Origin: Shewanella salipaludis
GTDB lineage: Bacteria; Pseudomonadota; Gammaproteobacteria; Enterobacterales; Shewanellaceae
DNA: 64,000 nucleotides
NCBI RefSeq assembly: GCF_012911865.1
Contig: NZ_JAAXYH010000011.1
Coordinates: forward strand, 79,502-143,501
Direction: 5' to 3'
In this document: in pieces, positions 37,877 through 48,778 of the stretch
Layout: each line of letters begins with the position of its first letter
Numbering within the stretch: position 1 is the first letter of the stretch
The notes under the pieces: model-generated
The model's input: only the letters and a program-made list of their open reading frames with translations
Database searches by the model: none
What the model was told of the DNA's origin: nothing
Position numbers and translations under genes: made by a program

Positions 37877-38363
37877 GGCCCTGTCTCATTCCCGGCTGGC
37901 GTTTGTGCCTGAGACCGGCATAGACGCCTGGGCTAAACCACCAGCGCAGCTTGTTCACGTGGTTTTCGCGTGGTTTTTATGCCTGCGCAGGTGAGTTCAT
38001 CCGGTGTCGATAAAGCTTAGGTTTAGGGGCTTAACCGGCTCACTTGCGCTCTTCAGGTTGCCGCATCCGCGATGGCCACCCGGATTGGGCACGCCGGCGC
38101 CGAGCTGACTTCCATCAGTCCGGTGCCGGCGGCTCATTCATCCTCTGCATTGCCTTTCACTCTCTCCCTCTGCACTTTCTCTTGCGCTTTTCTTCAGTGC
38201 CATACGCCACGCCCTGGTATTGCCGGGTTTTTGAGCGCCTCTTTTCTGCTCGGTTGCAAACGGGCGCCGTATGAGTACACTGCCTGCTACCGGAATGGAG
38301 TTATTACTCTATTTTTACAACTCGACTCAGTGATAAGCACACAAAAAAACACAGAGAATAACA
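37877..38363. other. Intergenic stretch upstream of fadL
   Basis: About 490 bases between leuD and fadL. It must contain the leu operon end and the fadL promoter; I saw no clear terminator beyond a weak GGGCCTAAGGCCC repeat at leuD's stop and no convincing promoter. Frames on the plus strand here lack ribosome sites. Confidence 0.5.
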
Positions 38364-39716
38364 ATGAAACAACGTTACATCAGTTTGGCCGTGAGTGCGG
38401 TTATGTTGGGAGCCATGGCTCAAGTGCAGGCGGCAGGATTTCAGTTGGCCGAGTATTCGGCGACGGGTTTGGGGCGCGCCTTTGCCGGCGAAGCCGCGAT
38501 GGCGGACAATGCCAGTGCCCAGGCACGCAATCCGGCGATGCTGAGTTTGCTCCCAGGACGCAATCTTTCCGTCGGTGGCATCTATGTGATGCCGGACGTC
38601 GATGTGAAGGGTGAGCTTGCCTTGAGCTCTCCCTTGTTGGGCTCACAGCCTATGGCGATGGATGCCGACGCCGTCGATGTCGCGGACAATGCCTTGGTGC
38701 CTAACTTCTATTACTCGAATCAACTCGACGATCACTGGACCTGGGGCCTGGCGATAAACTCCAATTATGGCCTGGAGACCAAAGTTGCGGCGACACACCC
38801 GACGGCGATCTTCGGCAACCACACCTCGGTCACCACGGTCGAGTTCAACCCTAACCTGGCCTATCGGTTCAACGATGCCTTGACCCTGGGTGCCGGTGTG
38901 CGCCTGGTCTATGGCGACGGCAAGATCAGTGCCTCGGCTCCCGGCTGGATAGGTGCCATCAAGGCAAATCCTTATGTGCCGGCCCAGATTGCCGCGCGCT
39001 TACCCGCCGCCGGCACCAGCCTCAAGGGCATGGAAGGTGATGACGTGGGCTATGGTTGGCAGTTGGGTGCCAGCTGGCAGATAGATGCGGCCAACCGTTT
39101 GGGCTTCGCCTATCACAGCAGCATTGAGCTGGAGCTGGATGGCCAGGCTTCAGGTTTGCTCTATACGGGTGGTCAGGACCTGGAGATCTCGGGTTACCTG
39201 CCGCTGGAGTTGCCTGCCTTCGCCGAGCTGGCGTCTTACCATGAGCTGACGAATGACTGGGCCATGCATGCCAGCGTCAACTGGACTCAGTGGAGCGTGT
39301 TCGAACAGCTGGTGGCCTATTTCCCGGGTGAGGTTAAGCCCATGGATGGCCTGGAGTCGGATCTGGTGAAAGAGGAAAACTTCAAGGATAACTGGCGCTT
39401 CGCTTTGGGTACGACTTACCAATTGGATAAGGCCTGGCTGCTGCGTGCCGGCATGGCGTTGGACAAGACGGCCGTGGATGATGAATATCGCACCATCACC
39501 ATCCCGGATTCGGACCGTTTATGGTTCAGTGTTGGCGCAGCTTATCAGGCGACGGCCAACCTGACTCTGGATCTGGCGCTGACTTACATCAAGGCCCATG
39601 GCGATGCGTCAATTAACGAATCCCAGGATCTGCTGGGGCTGGCCAATGTCAGCTTCAACGGTGAGGCCGGCGGTAACGTCTGGCTTGCCGGTTTGCAGTT
39701 GAGCTACAAGATGTAA
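38364..39716 (+). CDS. fadL: FadL/OmpP1/TodX outer-membrane transport protein
   Basis: A 450-residue outer-membrane beta-barrel protein for long-chain fatty acids or other hydrophobic compounds. The signal peptide (1-24, ending VQA) is followed by GFQLAEYSATGLGRAFAGEA and the hatch-domain NPA signature ARNPAMLSL. Barrel strands alternate to the end, which closes with a strand (NVWLAGLQLSYKM). Length matches E. coli FadL. The precise substrate cannot be read. Confidence 0.92.
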   Translation: MKQRYISLAVSAVMLGAMAQVQAAGFQLAEYSATGLGRAFAGEAAMADNASAQARNPAMLSLLPGRNLSVGGIYVMPDVDVKGELALSSPLLGSQPMAMDADAVDVADNALVPNFYYSNQLDDHWTWGLAINSNYGLETKVAATHPTAIFGNHTSVTTVEFNPNLAYRFNDALTLGAGVRLVYGDGKISASAPGWIGAIKANPYVPAQIAARLPAAGTSLKGMEGDDVGYGWQLGASWQIDAANRLGFAYHSSIELELDGQASGLLYTGGQDLEISGYLPLELPAFAELASYHELTNDWAMHASVNWTQWSVFEQLVAYFPGEVKPMDGLESDLVKEENFKDNWRFALGTTYQLDKAWLLRAGMALDKTAVDDEYRTITIPDSDRLWFSVGAAYQATANLTLDLALTYIKAHGDASINESQDLLGLANVSFNGEAGGNVWLAGLQLSYKM

Positions 39717-39746
39717 ATGGCCGCATACTGAGGCTGTATTAATATT

Positions 39747-39776
39747 AAGCCCAGCAATTGCTGGGCTTTTTTGTTT
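39747..39776 (+). terminator. Terminator of fadL
   Basis: AAGCCCAGC, AATT loop, GCTGGGCTT and a long T-rich tail. Confidence 0.9.
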
Positions 39777-39934
39777 TTCAGTTACTGTGTTTGTTGGCCA
39801 TTATTGTATAGTCATGGCTCGGATGTGGCGGCGAACGGGCTCGAGCCCGGCCTGGGGGCCGTCGTTGCTTGGCCCTGCTGCTCGTCAGCCCGGCAGTTGC
39901 AAGCACAAGAGAAAGAGTCATAAGGAAAGTCATA

Positions 39935-41416
39935 GTGACCAAGAAATACATAGTCGCGTTCGATCAAGGAACCACGAGTTCCCGTGCCATAGTGTTCGAT
40001 CACCAGGCCAACATAGTGGCGCTGTCACAACGTGAGTTCAGTCAGTTCTATCCCCAACCCGGTTGGGTCGAACATGATCCCATGGAGATCTGGGCATCTC
40101 AGAGTTCGACTTTCACCGAAGTGCTCGCCAGGGCCGGGATCCCGGCCGATGAGGTGGCGGCCATAGGGATCACCAATCAGCGTGAGACCACAGTCATTTG
40201 GGATAAAGCCACGGGCAAGCCCATCTACAACGCCATCGTCTGGCAGTGCCGCCGCAGCAGCGAGATCTGCGAGCGTTTAAAAGCCCAGGGGCTGGAGGAG
40301 TATGTCAGGGCAAACACAGGCCTGCTGTTGGATCCTTATTTCTCCGGCACCAAGATAAGCTGGTTGCTGGAGAACGTGCCGGGTGCCAGGGAGCGTGCGC
40401 AGCGGGGCGAGCTGTTGTTTGGCACCATAGATACCTGGCTGGTGTGGAAGCTTACCGAGGGCAAGGTGCATGTGACAGATCCCACCAATGCTTCGCGTAC
40501 CTTGTTGTTCAATATCCACACGGGGCAATGGGATCCCAAACTGCTCGAGGCGCTCGACATTCCCGCGGCTATCCTGCCCGAAGTGAAACCTTCCTGCGCC
40601 GTCTACGGCAGCACCCTCATAGGTGGTCATGGGGAGATCAAGGTGGCCGGCATGGCCGGCGATCAGCAGGCGGCCCTGTTTGGCCAGCTATGTGTCGAGG
40701 AAGGCATGGCCAAGAATACCTATGGCACAGGCTGCTTCCTCTTGATGCATACGGGTAAACAGGCGGTGCGTTCCCGCCATGGCCTCTTGACCACCATAGC
40801 CGCCGGCCCCGGGGCCGAACTGAATTATGCCCTGGAAGGCGCCGTCTTCATGGGCGGTGCGACAGTGCAATGGTTGCGGGATGAGCTGGGGTTGATCCGC
40901 GATGCCCAGGACACGGAGTATTTTGCCAGCAAGGTGGAAGACACCAAGGGAGTTTACCTGGTGCCGGCATTTGTCGGCTTGGGGGCGCCCTACTGGGACC
41001 CAGGTGCCAGGGGCGCCCTGTTCGGCCTGAGCCGGGGGGCCAACCGCAACCACATCATCCGTGCCGCGCTCGAGGCCATCGCCTATCAGAGCCGCGACTT
41101 ACTCGACGCCATGAGCAAAGACTGCGGCGTCAGCCTGAAGCAGCTCAAGGTGGATGGCGGCGCCGTGGTGAATGATTTTCTGATGCAGTTCCAGGCCGAT
41201 ATCACGGATGTCGAGGTGCTGCGCCCCAGGCTGACCGAGACCACCGCCATGGGCGCCGCCTTCCTCGCCGGACTGGCTGTGGGTTTCTGGCAATCCATGG
41301 ATGAAATCAAACATAAGACGACTATCGAACGCCGATTTGTGCCCCAGATTACGCCCGAGAAGCGGGCGTTCCTGTATGCAGCCTGGCAGGATGCCGTCGC
41401 CCGCTGTCGCAGCTAG
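39935..41416 (+). CDS. glpK: Glycerol kinase
   Basis: A 493-residue FGGY-family kinase turning glycerol into glycerol-3-phosphate. GTG 39935 is chosen: AAGGAAAG lies just before it and it gives the start [20 protein letters not shown]. Also seen are [18 protein letters not shown], the catalytic Asp region [15 protein letters not shown], the [11 protein letters not shown] block and [19 protein letters not shown]. No glpF or glpD lies adjacent, so it stands alone here. Confidence 0.95.
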   Translation: MTKKYIVAFDQGTTSSRAIVFDHQANIVALSQREFSQFYPQPGWVEHDPMEIWASQSSTFTEVLARAGIPADEVAAIGITNQRETTVIWDKATGKPIYNAIVWQCRRSSEICERLKAQGLEEYVRANTGLLLDPYFSGTKISWLLENVPGARERAQRGELLFGTIDTWLVWKLTEGKVHVTDPTNASRTLLFNIHTGQWDPKLLEALDIPAAILPEVKPSCAVYGSTLIGGHGEIKVAGMAGDQQAALFGQLCVEEGMAKNTYGTGCFLLMHTGKQAVRSRHGLLTTIAAGPGAELNYALEGAVFMGGATVQWLRDELGLIRDAQDTEYFASKVEDTKGVYLVPAFVGLGAPYWDPGARGALFGLSRGANRNHIIRAALEAIAYQSRDLLDAMSKDCGVSLKQLKVDGGAVVNDFLMQFQADITDVEVLRPRLTETTAMGAAFLAGLAVGFWQSMDEIKHKTTIERRFVPQITPEKRAFLYAAWQDAVARCRS

Positions 41417-41443
41417 GCGGCTGCGACCCGAGCTTCGGCGTTA

Positions 41444-41477
41444 GCGGCCAAGCCCAGGTTAACCTGGGCTTGGCCGC
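41444..41477. terminator. 34-bp perfect palindrome between glpK and a convergent gene
   Basis: The halves GCGGCCAAGCCCAGGTT (41444-41460) and AACCTGGGCTTGGCCGC (41461-41477) are exact reverse complements. It lies between two converging genes and could form a 14-15 bp hairpin stem, but no T tract follows on either side. It may be a factor-independent block, an RNA-end stabiliser or a protein-binding site. Confidence 0.6.
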
Positions 41478-41479
41478 CA

Positions 41480-41776
41480 TCATACCTCGACATCTATGTG
41501 ATCTGTCGGCGTTTGGCTGTTGGCATCGGTTTCCTGCCTGGAGGAGCGGCGGCGATCTGTTTCCGTATGGTGGCGCCTGTCGGCGTCCGGATCGCGGCGA
41601 CGATCTATGCTTGTCTTGCGCCGTTCCAGCCTGGGCGGCAGCTGCGACTGCGGCGCCTCGTGACTGTCTGTGGCTATCTTGGTGGCGGCCGCCACCGGCT
41701 CGACGGTCCGCTTGGGTCTGAATACCGAGCGAACCGGTCTGGCTAACATGGCATACATGCTGTCTAAACTTATCAT
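41480..41776 (-). CDS. Small charged hypothetical protein
   Basis: A 98-residue protein starting MISLDSMYAMLARPVRSVF; ATG 41776 is chosen because AAGGGATGCTTC precedes it. The second half is very hydrophilic with Arg/Asp-rich repeats (RRKTSIDRRRDPDADRRHHT, ETDRRRSSRQE) and is probably disordered. No family recognised. It ends three bases from the large palindrome. An alternative start at 41794 is possible. That it is expressed is inferred only from the ribosome site and spacing. Confidence 0.5.
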   Translation of the reverse strand: MISLDSMYAMLARPVRSVFRPKRTVEPVAAATKIATDSHEAPQSQLPPRLERRKTSIDRRRDPDADRRHHTETDRRRSSRQETDANSQTPTDHIDVEV

Positions 41777-42317
41777 GAAGCATCCCTTATTCATTGATTT
41801 AGGCCGATGACAACTGCCTGCTGTGGGCAACTCATGGTTAATGTTTAGACTATATGCGGTTTTTTCGCCATCGGCCAGCACGCCGGCGGCACTTCTCCCG
41901 TCCCGCAGCCCTTGCGACTCCGGCGGCTGCAAATGCCGGTCAGCATGTTGCCCTTTGGTGGCGATTCGGTGACTTTTTCGTTATCGGGTTGCAACGACCG
42001 AGATCTTTTCTCCTGTTGGCATGGCCCGGCGATTCCTTATCCCTGCACTCATTGGCGTACGGCGTTTATTCTCCCCGGACTTTCGGGTATATTGAGCCGG
42101 TTTTTCGAGGGGAATTCCGGGTTGACCGGGCGATTGCGGGCATGATCCGCCACCTTAAGGCTTGTCGGCCCCACCCTGGTGGTCAATTTATGTCTATTGT
42201 TTCCACGTGTTTAGCTCCCGAACCCACTTTTTACCACCCCGGTTTGCAGCGGTTTTATCTTGTTTCAATATGCTGCTAACCCGCTTGCTGCCTGGCTTTA
42301 TAAAAAGATCCCATTCC

Positions 42318-42347
42318 TTGACATTGCTTGCATTCTGTCCCTAAACT
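42318..42347 (+). promoter_or_regulatory. mraZ (dcw) promoter
   Basis: TTGACA (42318-42323), 18-base spacer, TAAACT (42342-42347). Start of transcription would fall at about the first MraZ box, as in E. coli Pmra. Confidence 0.75.
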
Positions 42348-42355
42348 TAGCATTT

Positions 42356-42385
42356 GTGGGGAATAGTGGATATTTGTGGATATAT
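42356..42385 (+). promoter_or_regulatory. Three MraZ-binding direct repeats
   Basis: GTGGGGAATA, GTGGATATTT and GTGGATATAT lie end to end with a 10-bp period, just downstream of the promoter. MraZ is known to bind TGGGN repeats spaced this way and to repress its own operon. Confidence 0.8.
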
Positions 42386-42421
42386 TAAGAGTTACTTCAA
42401 CAACAACAGGGATGCAATGAA

Positions 42422-42880
42422 GTGTTTTCGGGCACAAGCGCAATTAACTTAGATATTAAAGGGCGGATCGCCATTCCAATGCGATACCGTGAATCTTTGC
42501 AGCTTGAGCATGCCGGAAAAATCGTTGTCACCGTCGATATCGAATCTCACTGTTTGTTGATTTATCCCCTCCGTGAATGGGAAAGGGTCGAGACTAAACT
42601 GCTGCGTCTCGCCGACACCCAGCCCACAGAACGTGCATTAAAACGCTTACTGTTAGGTTACGCCCATGAGACTGAGCTGGATGCGAATGGACGGATACTG
42701 CTTACGCCAACCCTGCGCCAGTACGCCAGATTGGATAAACATCTGATGCTGGTGGGACAACTGAATAAGTTTGAGCTCTGGGATGAAACTGCGTGGCAAC
42801 AGCAGATAGAAGACAGTCAGGAAATTATCCGCAGCGAACGGCTCGCAGTGAACGAGCGATTGGCGGATTTTTCACTCTAA
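42422..42880 (+). CDS. mraZ: Transcriptional regulator MraZ
   Basis: A 152-residue protein with two AbrB-like swapped-hairpin domains (about 1-55 and 75-125): INLDIKGRIAIPMRYRE and TELDANGRILLTPTLRQYA are the paired motifs. It forms rings and represses the dcw promoter through the repeats at 42356-42385. GTG start. Same length as E. coli MraZ. First gene of the dcw cluster. Confidence 0.96.
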   Translation: MFSGTSAINLDIKGRIAIPMRYRESLQLEHAGKIVVTVDIESHCLLIYPLREWERVETKLLRLADTQPTERALKRLLLGYAHETELDANGRILLTPTLRQYARLDKHLMLVGQLNKFELWDETAWQQQIEDSQEIIRSERLAVNERLADFSL

Positions 42881-42910
42881 GCCATGCGTTAACCAATTGA
42901 AGAAGAGAAT

Positions 42911-43852
42911 ATGAGTCAGGAATTTGCCCATTTATCCGTGTTGTTGCAAGAAACCGTTGCCGGCTTGAACCTCAAGCCCGACGGCATCTATATCGACGGC
43001 ACCTTCGGCCGGGGGGGGCACTCCCGCTATCTCTTGAGTCAACTCGGTCCCAATGGCCGGCTCATCGCCATCGACAGAGATCCACAGGCCATAGCCGCGG
43101 CCGAACAATTTGCCGACGACAGCAGGTTTCAGATAGTCCACGGCGGTTTCGGCCAGATGGCCGACTATGTCGCAGAGCTGGGGCTGACGGGCAAGATAGA
43201 TGGTGTCTTGTTGGATCTCGGGGTGTCGTCGCCTCAGTTGGACGATGCCGAGCGCGGTTTCAGCTTCCTGCGCGACGGCCCGCTCGACATGCGCATGGAC
43301 AACAGCCAGGGTGAGACCGCGGCCCAGTGGCTGGCCAGGGCCGAAATAGAAGACATGGCCTGGGTCTTCAAGACCTATGGCGAGGAAAAAAATGCCCGCC
43401 ACATAGCCCGTTGTATCGCCGCCGATCGCGACAAGACCCCTTTCCTGCGCACCAAGGACCTGGCGGAGCTCATCAACAGGATCACCAAGAATAAGGAGCG
43501 CAACAAGCATCCGGCGACCCGGGTGTTTCAGGCCATCAGAATTTATATTAACAGTGAACTGGAGCAGATAGACCAGGCGCTCGAGGGCGCACTCAAGGTG
43601 CTGGCGCCCCAGGGACGTCTGTCGGTGATCAGCTTCCATTCGCTGGAAGACAGAATGGTGAAGCGTTTCATCCGCCGTCATAGCCAGGGTGAGAGCGTGC
43701 CCCATGGACTGCCGCTCACCGAAGCGCAGATCAACAAGTCGCGTCACTTGCTGCCGGTGGGCAAGGCGATGAAACCGTCGGATGAAGAGATAGCGCGCAA
43801 TCCCAGGGCCAGGAGCTCGGTGCTCAGGGTCGCCGAGCGTCTGGATTACTGA
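42911..43852 (+). CDS. rsmH: 16S rRNA (cytosine-1402-N4)-methyltransferase
   Basis: A 313-residue SAM-dependent enzyme, formerly mraW, methylating N4 of C1402 in the ribosomal decoding centre. Signatures: [20 protein letters not shown], the SAM site [32 protein letters not shown] and [21 protein letters not shown] lies before the ATG. ftsL follows after 8 bases. Confidence 0.97.
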   Translation: MSQEFAHLSVLLQETVAGLNLKPDGIYIDGTFGRGGHSRYLLSQLGPNGRLIAIDRDPQAIAAAEQFADDSRFQIVHGGFGQMADYVAELGLTGKIDGVLLDLGVSSPQLDDAERGFSFLRDGPLDMRMDNSQGETAAQWLARAEIEDMAWVFKTYGEEKNARHIARCIAADRDKTPFLRTKDLAELINRITKNKERNKHPATRVFQAIRIYINSELEQIDQALEGALKVLAPQGRLSVISFHSLEDRMVKRFIRRHSQGESVPHGLPLTEAQINKSRHLLPVGKAMKPSDEEIARNPRARSSVLRVAERLDY

Positions 43853-43860
43853 GCCTGCTC

Positions 43861-44175
43861 ATGTCTAAGCCTCAGCTCAATCTGACCCGGATAATAGTGC
43901 TCGACCTCTGGCGCCACAAGTGGGTGCTGGTGGTCGCGACTCTGGTGGTGTTGAACGCCATCCTGGTGGTGTACACCAGCCATGTGAGCCGTAAGTTGAC
44001 AACCCAGTGGGATCAGCTGCTGCAGGAGCGGGATAGATTGGACATAGAGTGGCGTAACTTGCTGTTGGAAGAGCAATCTCTGGCGGAACACAGTCGCATA
44101 ACCCGAGTAGCAACCAAAGAACTGAATATGAGTCGACCCTTGCCCAGCGAAGAAGTGGTGGTCAGGCTCCCATGA
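43861..44175 (+). CDS. ftsL: Cell division protein FtsL
   Basis: A 104-residue bitopic membrane protein: short cytoplasmic tail, one transmembrane helix (about 20-40: WVLVVATLVVLNAILVVYTS) and a periplasmic coiled coil (about 43-80). It joins FtsB and FtsQ and helps activate FtsWI. Called from position between rsmH and ftsI and from this layout, since the family diverges in sequence. Confidence 0.93.
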   Translation: MSKPQLNLTRIIVLDLWRHKWVLVVATLVVLNAILVVYTSHVSRKLTTQWDQLLQERDRLDIEWRNLLLEEQSLAEHSRITRVATKELNMSRPLPSEEVVVRLP

Positions 44176-44187
44176 GAACAGGAAGTC

Positions 44188-45924
44188 ATGAGTAAACAGG
44201 CAAAGCGCAAACAGAAACCCGAGCTGATCCACTGGCGACTCTATGTCGTCGTGGGCTTGGTTTGCCTCTTGTTTGTCAGCCTGATAGGTCGCGCCGCCTA
44301 CATACAGATCATAGAGCCGGAGAAACTGCGTCACGAGAGTGACATGCGCACCCTGAGAACCACGAGTCGTGAGGTGCAGCGGGGACTCATCACCGACAGA
44401 AACGGCGAGATGCTGGCCGTGTCTGTGCCCGTGCGCGCCGTGTGGGCGGATCCCAAGCAGGTGCATGACAAGAATGGTTTCGCCGACATGCGCCGCTGGC
44501 AGGCCCTGGCGGATGTGCTGCACGAGCCCGTCGATGCCATACTCGAGCGGGTCAAGAGCAACCCCAAGAAACGTTTCACCTACCTCAAACGCCAGGTGAC
44601 CCCCGGCGTCGCCGATTACATAGGTCAGCTCAAGTTGCCCGGGGTCTTCCTCAAGTCTGAATCCAGGCGCTATTACCCGGCCGGCGAGATCGCCGCCCAG
44701 TTGATCGGCATCACCAACATAGACGATATCGGCATCGAAGGCATAGAGAATACCTACAATTCCTGGCTGACGGGGACCCCGTCCAAGCAGAAAGTGCGCA
44801 AGTCCCGTGATGGTCACGTGGTCGAGCGTCTGGACATAGTGCAGGAAGGCGAGAGCCCGAACGATCTGGTGCTCAGCATAGACCAACGCATTCAGCAGTT
44901 GGCCTATCGTGAGCTCAAACGCGCCACGGAAATGAACCGGGCCACCTCAGGCTCTGTGGTGGTGTTGGACGTGCATACGGGCGAGGTGCTGGCCATGGTC
45001 AACACCCCTTCCTACAACCCCAACGCCAGAGAGAAACTGAAGCCTTATCGCATGCGCAACCGCGCCATGACGGACACCTATGAGCCGGGTTCGGTGATCA
45101 AGCCCTTCGTGGTGGCGGCGGCGCTCGAAGCGGGCACGATCAAACAGGACGAGGTCATCAAGACCTACCCAGGCCTGATGCGCATAGGTGGAAAAATCGT
45201 CCGTGACAGCCGCTATTATGGCGATATGTCCTTGGCTGAGATCCTGGTGCACTCGAGCAACGTCGGCATGACCAAGATAGCCTTGTCCATGCCGGTACAG
45301 CAACTGCTGGGTTACCTCCAGTCGGTAGGCTTGGGCAATTATTCAGGCATCAACCTCGCAGGTGAGAGCGCCGGGCTTATCCATGATCGCCGCCGCTGGT
45401 CCGAGTTTGAACGTGCCACCCTGTCTTTCGGCTATGGCCTGACTGTGACGCCGCTGCAGTTGGCGCGCATGTATGCCGTTCTGGGCAGCAAGGGCGTGCT
45501 CTATCCTGTGTCTATTCTCAAGCTCAAACAAAAACCCCAGGGTGAGCAAGTGATCTCGCCGGCCGTGGCCCAGAGCGTGATGCATATGCTGGTTGGGGTC
45601 ACTCAGAAAGGCGGCACCGCGACCCAGGCTCATATCGACGGCTATCCCACGGCCGGCAAGACGGGAACGGCGCGCAAGGCCGTCGCCGGCGGTTACGGCG
45701 ATGACTATGTGGCCCAGTTTGCCGGGGTCGCGCCGGTGAACGATCCCAGGCTGGCGATAGTCGTAGTGATCAATGAGCCCAAGGGCGACAAGTATTATGG
45801 CGGCGATGTCGCCGCCCCCGTGTACGCCGCCGTGATGTCTGGGGCGTTGCAGATGTTAAACGTTGAGCCAATGACTGCGAAAGCGCAAGTGCAATTGGCC
45901 GGAATTCCGAGGAGTGCAGAATGA
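44188..45924 (+). CDS. ftsI: Peptidoglycan transpeptidase FtsI (PBP3)
   Basis: A 578-residue division-specific penicillin-binding protein. One N-terminal transmembrane helix (about 16-38), a pedestal domain from about 60, and a transpeptidase domain (about 240-560) with the catalytic Ser in [12 protein letters not shown], and KTGTARK. It cross-links septal wall with FtsW. The stop overlaps the start of murE. Confidence 0.97.
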   Translation: MSKQAKRKQKPELIHWRLYVVVGLVCLLFVSLIGRAAYIQIIEPEKLRHESDMRTLRTTSREVQRGLITDRNGEMLAVSVPVRAVWADPKQVHDKNGFADMRRWQALADVLHEPVDAILERVKSNPKKRFTYLKRQVTPGVADYIGQLKLPGVFLKSESRRYYPAGEIAAQLIGITNIDDIGIEGIENTYNSWLTGTPSKQKVRKSRDGHVVERLDIVQEGESPNDLVLSIDQRIQQLAYRELKRATEMNRATSGSVVVLDVHTGEVLAMVNTPSYNPNAREKLKPYRMRNRAMTDTYEPGSVIKPFVVAAALEAGTIKQDEVIKTYPGLMRIGGKIVRDSRYYGDMSLAEILVHSSNVGMTKIALSMPVQQLLGYLQSVGLGNYSGINLAGESAGLIHDRRRWSEFERATLSFGYGLTVTPLQLARMYAVLGSKGVLYPVSILKLKQKPQGEQVISPAVAQSVMHMLVGVTQKGGTATQAHIDGYPTAGKTGTARKAVAGGYGDDYVAQFAGVAPVNDPRLAIVVVINEPKGDKYYGGDVAAPVYAAVMSGALQMLNVEPMTAKAQVQLAGIPRSAE

Positions 45925-47399
45925 TGTTATTGCGGGATCTGCTGGCGCCTTGGTTTCATTATCCAGGGCCCGAAAGCGTTAACATGCTGACATTGGATAG
46001 CCGTGCTGTGGCGCAGGGAGGCCTGTTTGTGGCCATTCCCGGCCACAAGGTCGACGGCCGTCAGTTTGTGGACCAAGCCCTGGCAAGGGGCGCCCTGGCC
46101 TTGGTGCATACGGATGATCCGGATGCACATGGCCGGGTGAACCGTACCGCCGGCGCAAGCGGGCGGGGCATAGAGATAGCTTTTTTTCAGTTGAGCAGGC
46201 AGTTATCTGCCCTGGCGGCGCAGTTTTATCCCCTGCACCGCAGCTGCAAGCTGGTAGGCATTACAGGTACCAATGGCAAGACCTCGGTCAGCCAATTGCT
46301 CGCCCAGCTGGTGAGCCTTGCCGGTGACCGCGCCGCTGTGATGGGCACCCTGGGCAATGGCCTCTGGGGCGAGCTGGTCGACAGCGGCAATACCACGGCC
46401 GATGCCATCACCCTGATGCAGCAACTGGCCCAATTCGAGACCAGGGGCGCCAAGGTCTGTGCCATGGAGGTCTCCAGCCATGGCCTGGTGCAGGGACGGG
46501 TGGCGGCCGTGCCTTTCGATACCGCAGTGTTCACTAATCTGAGCCGGGATCATCTTGATTATCATGGTGATATGGATGCCTATGCCCTGGCCAAGAAACG
46601 CCTGTTCGGTTTCACCAGCCTGCAGCATGGGCTGATCAACCTCGACGACGCCGTCGGCCTCGACTGGTTCAGCGCCCTGAACGATAGCAAGATCTTGGGC
46701 TTCAGCACGGCGGGGCAGCCACAGGCGAGCTTCTTCACCAAGGATGCCAACTTCCATGAACATGGCGTCGAGGCGACGCTGGTGTGGCCCGAGGGTGAGG
46801 CCAGGCTGGCATCGCCCCTGCTCGGCGCCTTCAACCTGTCCAACCTGGTCGCCGCCGTCGCCGCCCTGTATCTGCAGGGCTATGACATGCATCAGCTGTT
46901 GAGCCTGGTGCCGGAATTAACCCCGGTTCCCGGCAGGATGGAACGTTTCACCACTGCGGCCGGGGTGACTCTGGTGGTGGATTATGCCCATACCCCGGAC
47001 GCCATAGCGCAAGCCTTGCAGGCGCTTAGGGGCCATTGTCCGGGAGAGCTCTGGTGTCTGTTCGGTTGTGGCGGTGAGCGCGACAAGGGCAAGCGGCCAT
47101 TGATGGCCAAGGCCGCCGAGGCCTTCGCCGACAGGTTGATGATCACCAGCGACAATGCCCGCAGCGAAGCGCCGCAAGCCATAATCGCCGACATATTCGC
47201 CGGCTTGAGCCGGCCCGATGCCGCCCTGAGCGACATAGACAGAGTCGGCGCCATCAAGCGGGTGCTGGCTCTCGCCAAGGCCGGCGATCTGCTGCTCTTG
47301 GCCGGCAAGGGCCATGAAACCTATCAGGAAATCGGCGGTGTGCGTCTGGCCTATGACGAGCGCGCCCTGGCGCGGCAGTTGGCGGAGGGTTCCCTATGA
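45921..47399 (+). CDS. murE: UDP-MurNAc-L-Ala-D-Glu: meso-diaminopimelate ligase
   Basis: A 492-residue Mur ligase adding the third stem-peptide residue. The ATP site is [32 protein letters not shown] and the C-terminal [17 protein letters not shown] are family blocks. The diaminopimelate motif, usually DNPR, reads DNAR here ([14 protein letters not shown]). The Gram-negative context still argues for diaminopimelate. It overlaps ftsI and murF (ATGA). Confidence 0.96.
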   Translation: MMLLRDLLAPWFHYPGPESVNMLTLDSRAVAQGGLFVAIPGHKVDGRQFVDQALARGALALVHTDDPDAHGRVNRTAGASGRGIEIAFFQLSRQLSALAAQFYPLHRSCKLVGITGTNGKTSVSQLLAQLVSLAGDRAAVMGTLGNGLWGELVDSGNTTADAITLMQQLAQFETRGAKVCAMEVSSHGLVQGRVAAVPFDTAVFTNLSRDHLDYHGDMDAYALAKKRLFGFTSLQHGLINLDDAVGLDWFSALNDSKILGFSTAGQPQASFFTKDANFHEHGVEATLVWPEGEARLASPLLGAFNLSNLVAAVAALYLQGYDMHQLLSLVPELTPVPGRMERFTTAAGVTLVVDYAHTPDAIAQALQALRGHCPGELWCLFGCGGERDKGKRPLMAKAAEAFADRLMITSDNARSEAPQAIIADIFAGLSRPDAALSDIDRVGAIKRVLALAKAGDLLLLAGKGHETYQEIGGVRLAYDERALARQLAEGSL

Positions 47400-48778
47400 T
47401 CCCCATGATGCTCTCACGCCTCTGCCAACAGCTGGATGCCAGGCTCGTTGGCAAGGATTGGGCCGCCAACGAGCGGCAAATCCGCAGTCTCAGCAGCGAC
47501 AGCCGTAATCTGGGCCCGGAGTGTCTGTTCGTGGCCCTCAAGGGCGAGCGCTTCGACGGTCATGATTTCGCGGCCACCGCCATGGCCAATGGCGCCAGCG
47601 CCTTGCTGGTGGAGCGGGAATTGCCTCTGGCATTACCGCAAATCCTGGTGCCCGATTGCCAGCGCGCCATGGGGGCCATAGGCGCCTATGTGCGTGACAG
47701 TGTCGCCCCCAGATGTGTGGCCCTGACCGGCTCCAACGGCAAGACCAGCGTCAAGGAGATGATCGCCACCATACTGTCGCAGCATGCCCGGGTGCTCTAC
47801 ACCGCGGGCAATTTCAACAACGAGATAGGCGTGCCGCTCACCCTGCTCAGGCTGACCCCGGGCGATGAATTCGGGGTGTTCGAGCTGGGGGCGAATCATA
47901 AGGGGGAGATAGATTACACCTCTTCCCTGGTCAAACCCGAGGTGGCATTGGTCAACAACATAGGGGATGCCCATCTGGAAGGGTTCGGCTCCAAGGCGGG
48001 AGTCGCCGAGGCCAAGGCGGAGATCTTCAATCACCTGCAACCCATGGGGACGGCGGTCATCAATGCCGATGACGAGTTTGCCGCCCTGATGCGTACCCAG
48101 GCCAAGGCTTACCGTCAGCTGGATTTTGGCATGGCCACACCCGCCGCCGTGATGGCGACGGCGCTGAGTGCCGATGCCGAGGGCCGCTACAGTTTTACCC
48201 TCGAGTATGACGGCCAGTCGGTTGCCGTCAGCCTGCCGCTGGCGGGCCGGCATCAGGTCGGCAATGCCCTGGCGGCCACCTGTGTCTGCCTGGCACTGGG
48301 CTTGAGCCTGGCGCAGATAGTCACAGGGTTGGCGCTGCTGCAGCCGGTCAAGGGCCGCATGTTACCGCACCGGCTCGGCCGGGTGCTGTTGGTGGACGAC
48401 AGCTACAACGCCAATCCGAGTTCCGTAGGCGTTGCCATAGATTGGCTCAGGGAAATGAGTGGCCATCGCTGCCTGGTGCTGGGCGATTTAGCCGAATTGG
48501 GCGACAATGCGCCACTTTTGCACTCAGAGCTGGGGCTGCTGGCGAAACGCCGGGGCATTGAAGCCCTCTTCTGTGTCGGCCGGCTCAGCCGCGACACCAG
48601 CCTGGCATTCGGCGCCGAGCATAATCACAGCATGGATGAGCTGCTTGGCAAATTAATCAAACACATAAATCAGTTACCTGGTCAGGTAACAGTATTGGTC
48701 AAAGGATCCCGCAGCGCCGCCATGGAGCGCGTTGTCGAGGCCTTAACAGTCGCTTTCGAGCGCGGGGAGTTAGTGTAG
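47396..48778 (+). CDS. murF: UDP-MurNAc-tripeptide D-alanyl-D-alanine ligase
   Basis: A 460-residue Mur ligase that adds D-Ala-D-Ala to the UDP-tripeptide. Signatures: ATP site [48 protein letters not shown] and [19 protein letters not shown]. Starts inside murE's stop and ends one base before mraY. Confidence 0.97.
   Translation: MIPMMLSRLCQQLDARLVGKDWAANERQIRSLSSDSRNLGPECLFVALKGERFDGHDFAATAMANGASALLVERELPLALPQILVPDCQRAMGAIGAYVRDSVAPRCVALTGSNGKTSVKEMIATILSQHARVLYTAGNFNNEIGVPLTLLRLTPGDEFGVFELGANHKGEIDYTSSLVKPEVALVNNIGDAHLEGFGSKAGVAEAKAEIFNHLQPMGTAVINADDEFAALMRTQAKAYRQLDFGMATPAAVMATALSADAEGRYSFTLEYDGQSVAVSLPLAGRHQVGNALAATCVCLALGLSLAQIVTGLALLQPVKGRMLPHRLGRVLLVDDSYNANPSSVGVAIDWLREMSGHRCLVLGDLAELGDNAPLLHSELGLLAKRRGIEALFCVGRLSRDTSLAFGAEHNHSMDELLGKLIKHINQLPGQVTVLVKGSRSAAMERVVEALTVAFERGELV

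Larger units (their letters stand above)
41777..42421. other. Intergenic region upstream of the dcw cluster
   Basis: About 645 bases. The right part holds the mraZ promoter and MraZ boxes; the left part must hold the promoter of the small minus-strand gene. A plus-strand frame at 41854-42279 has no ribosome site and no protein-like character. Confidence 0.5.

Noticed and set aside
41854..42279. 141-codon plus-strand frame before mraZ
   Set aside because: No ribosome site; the composition looks non-coding and the mraZ promoter follows it.
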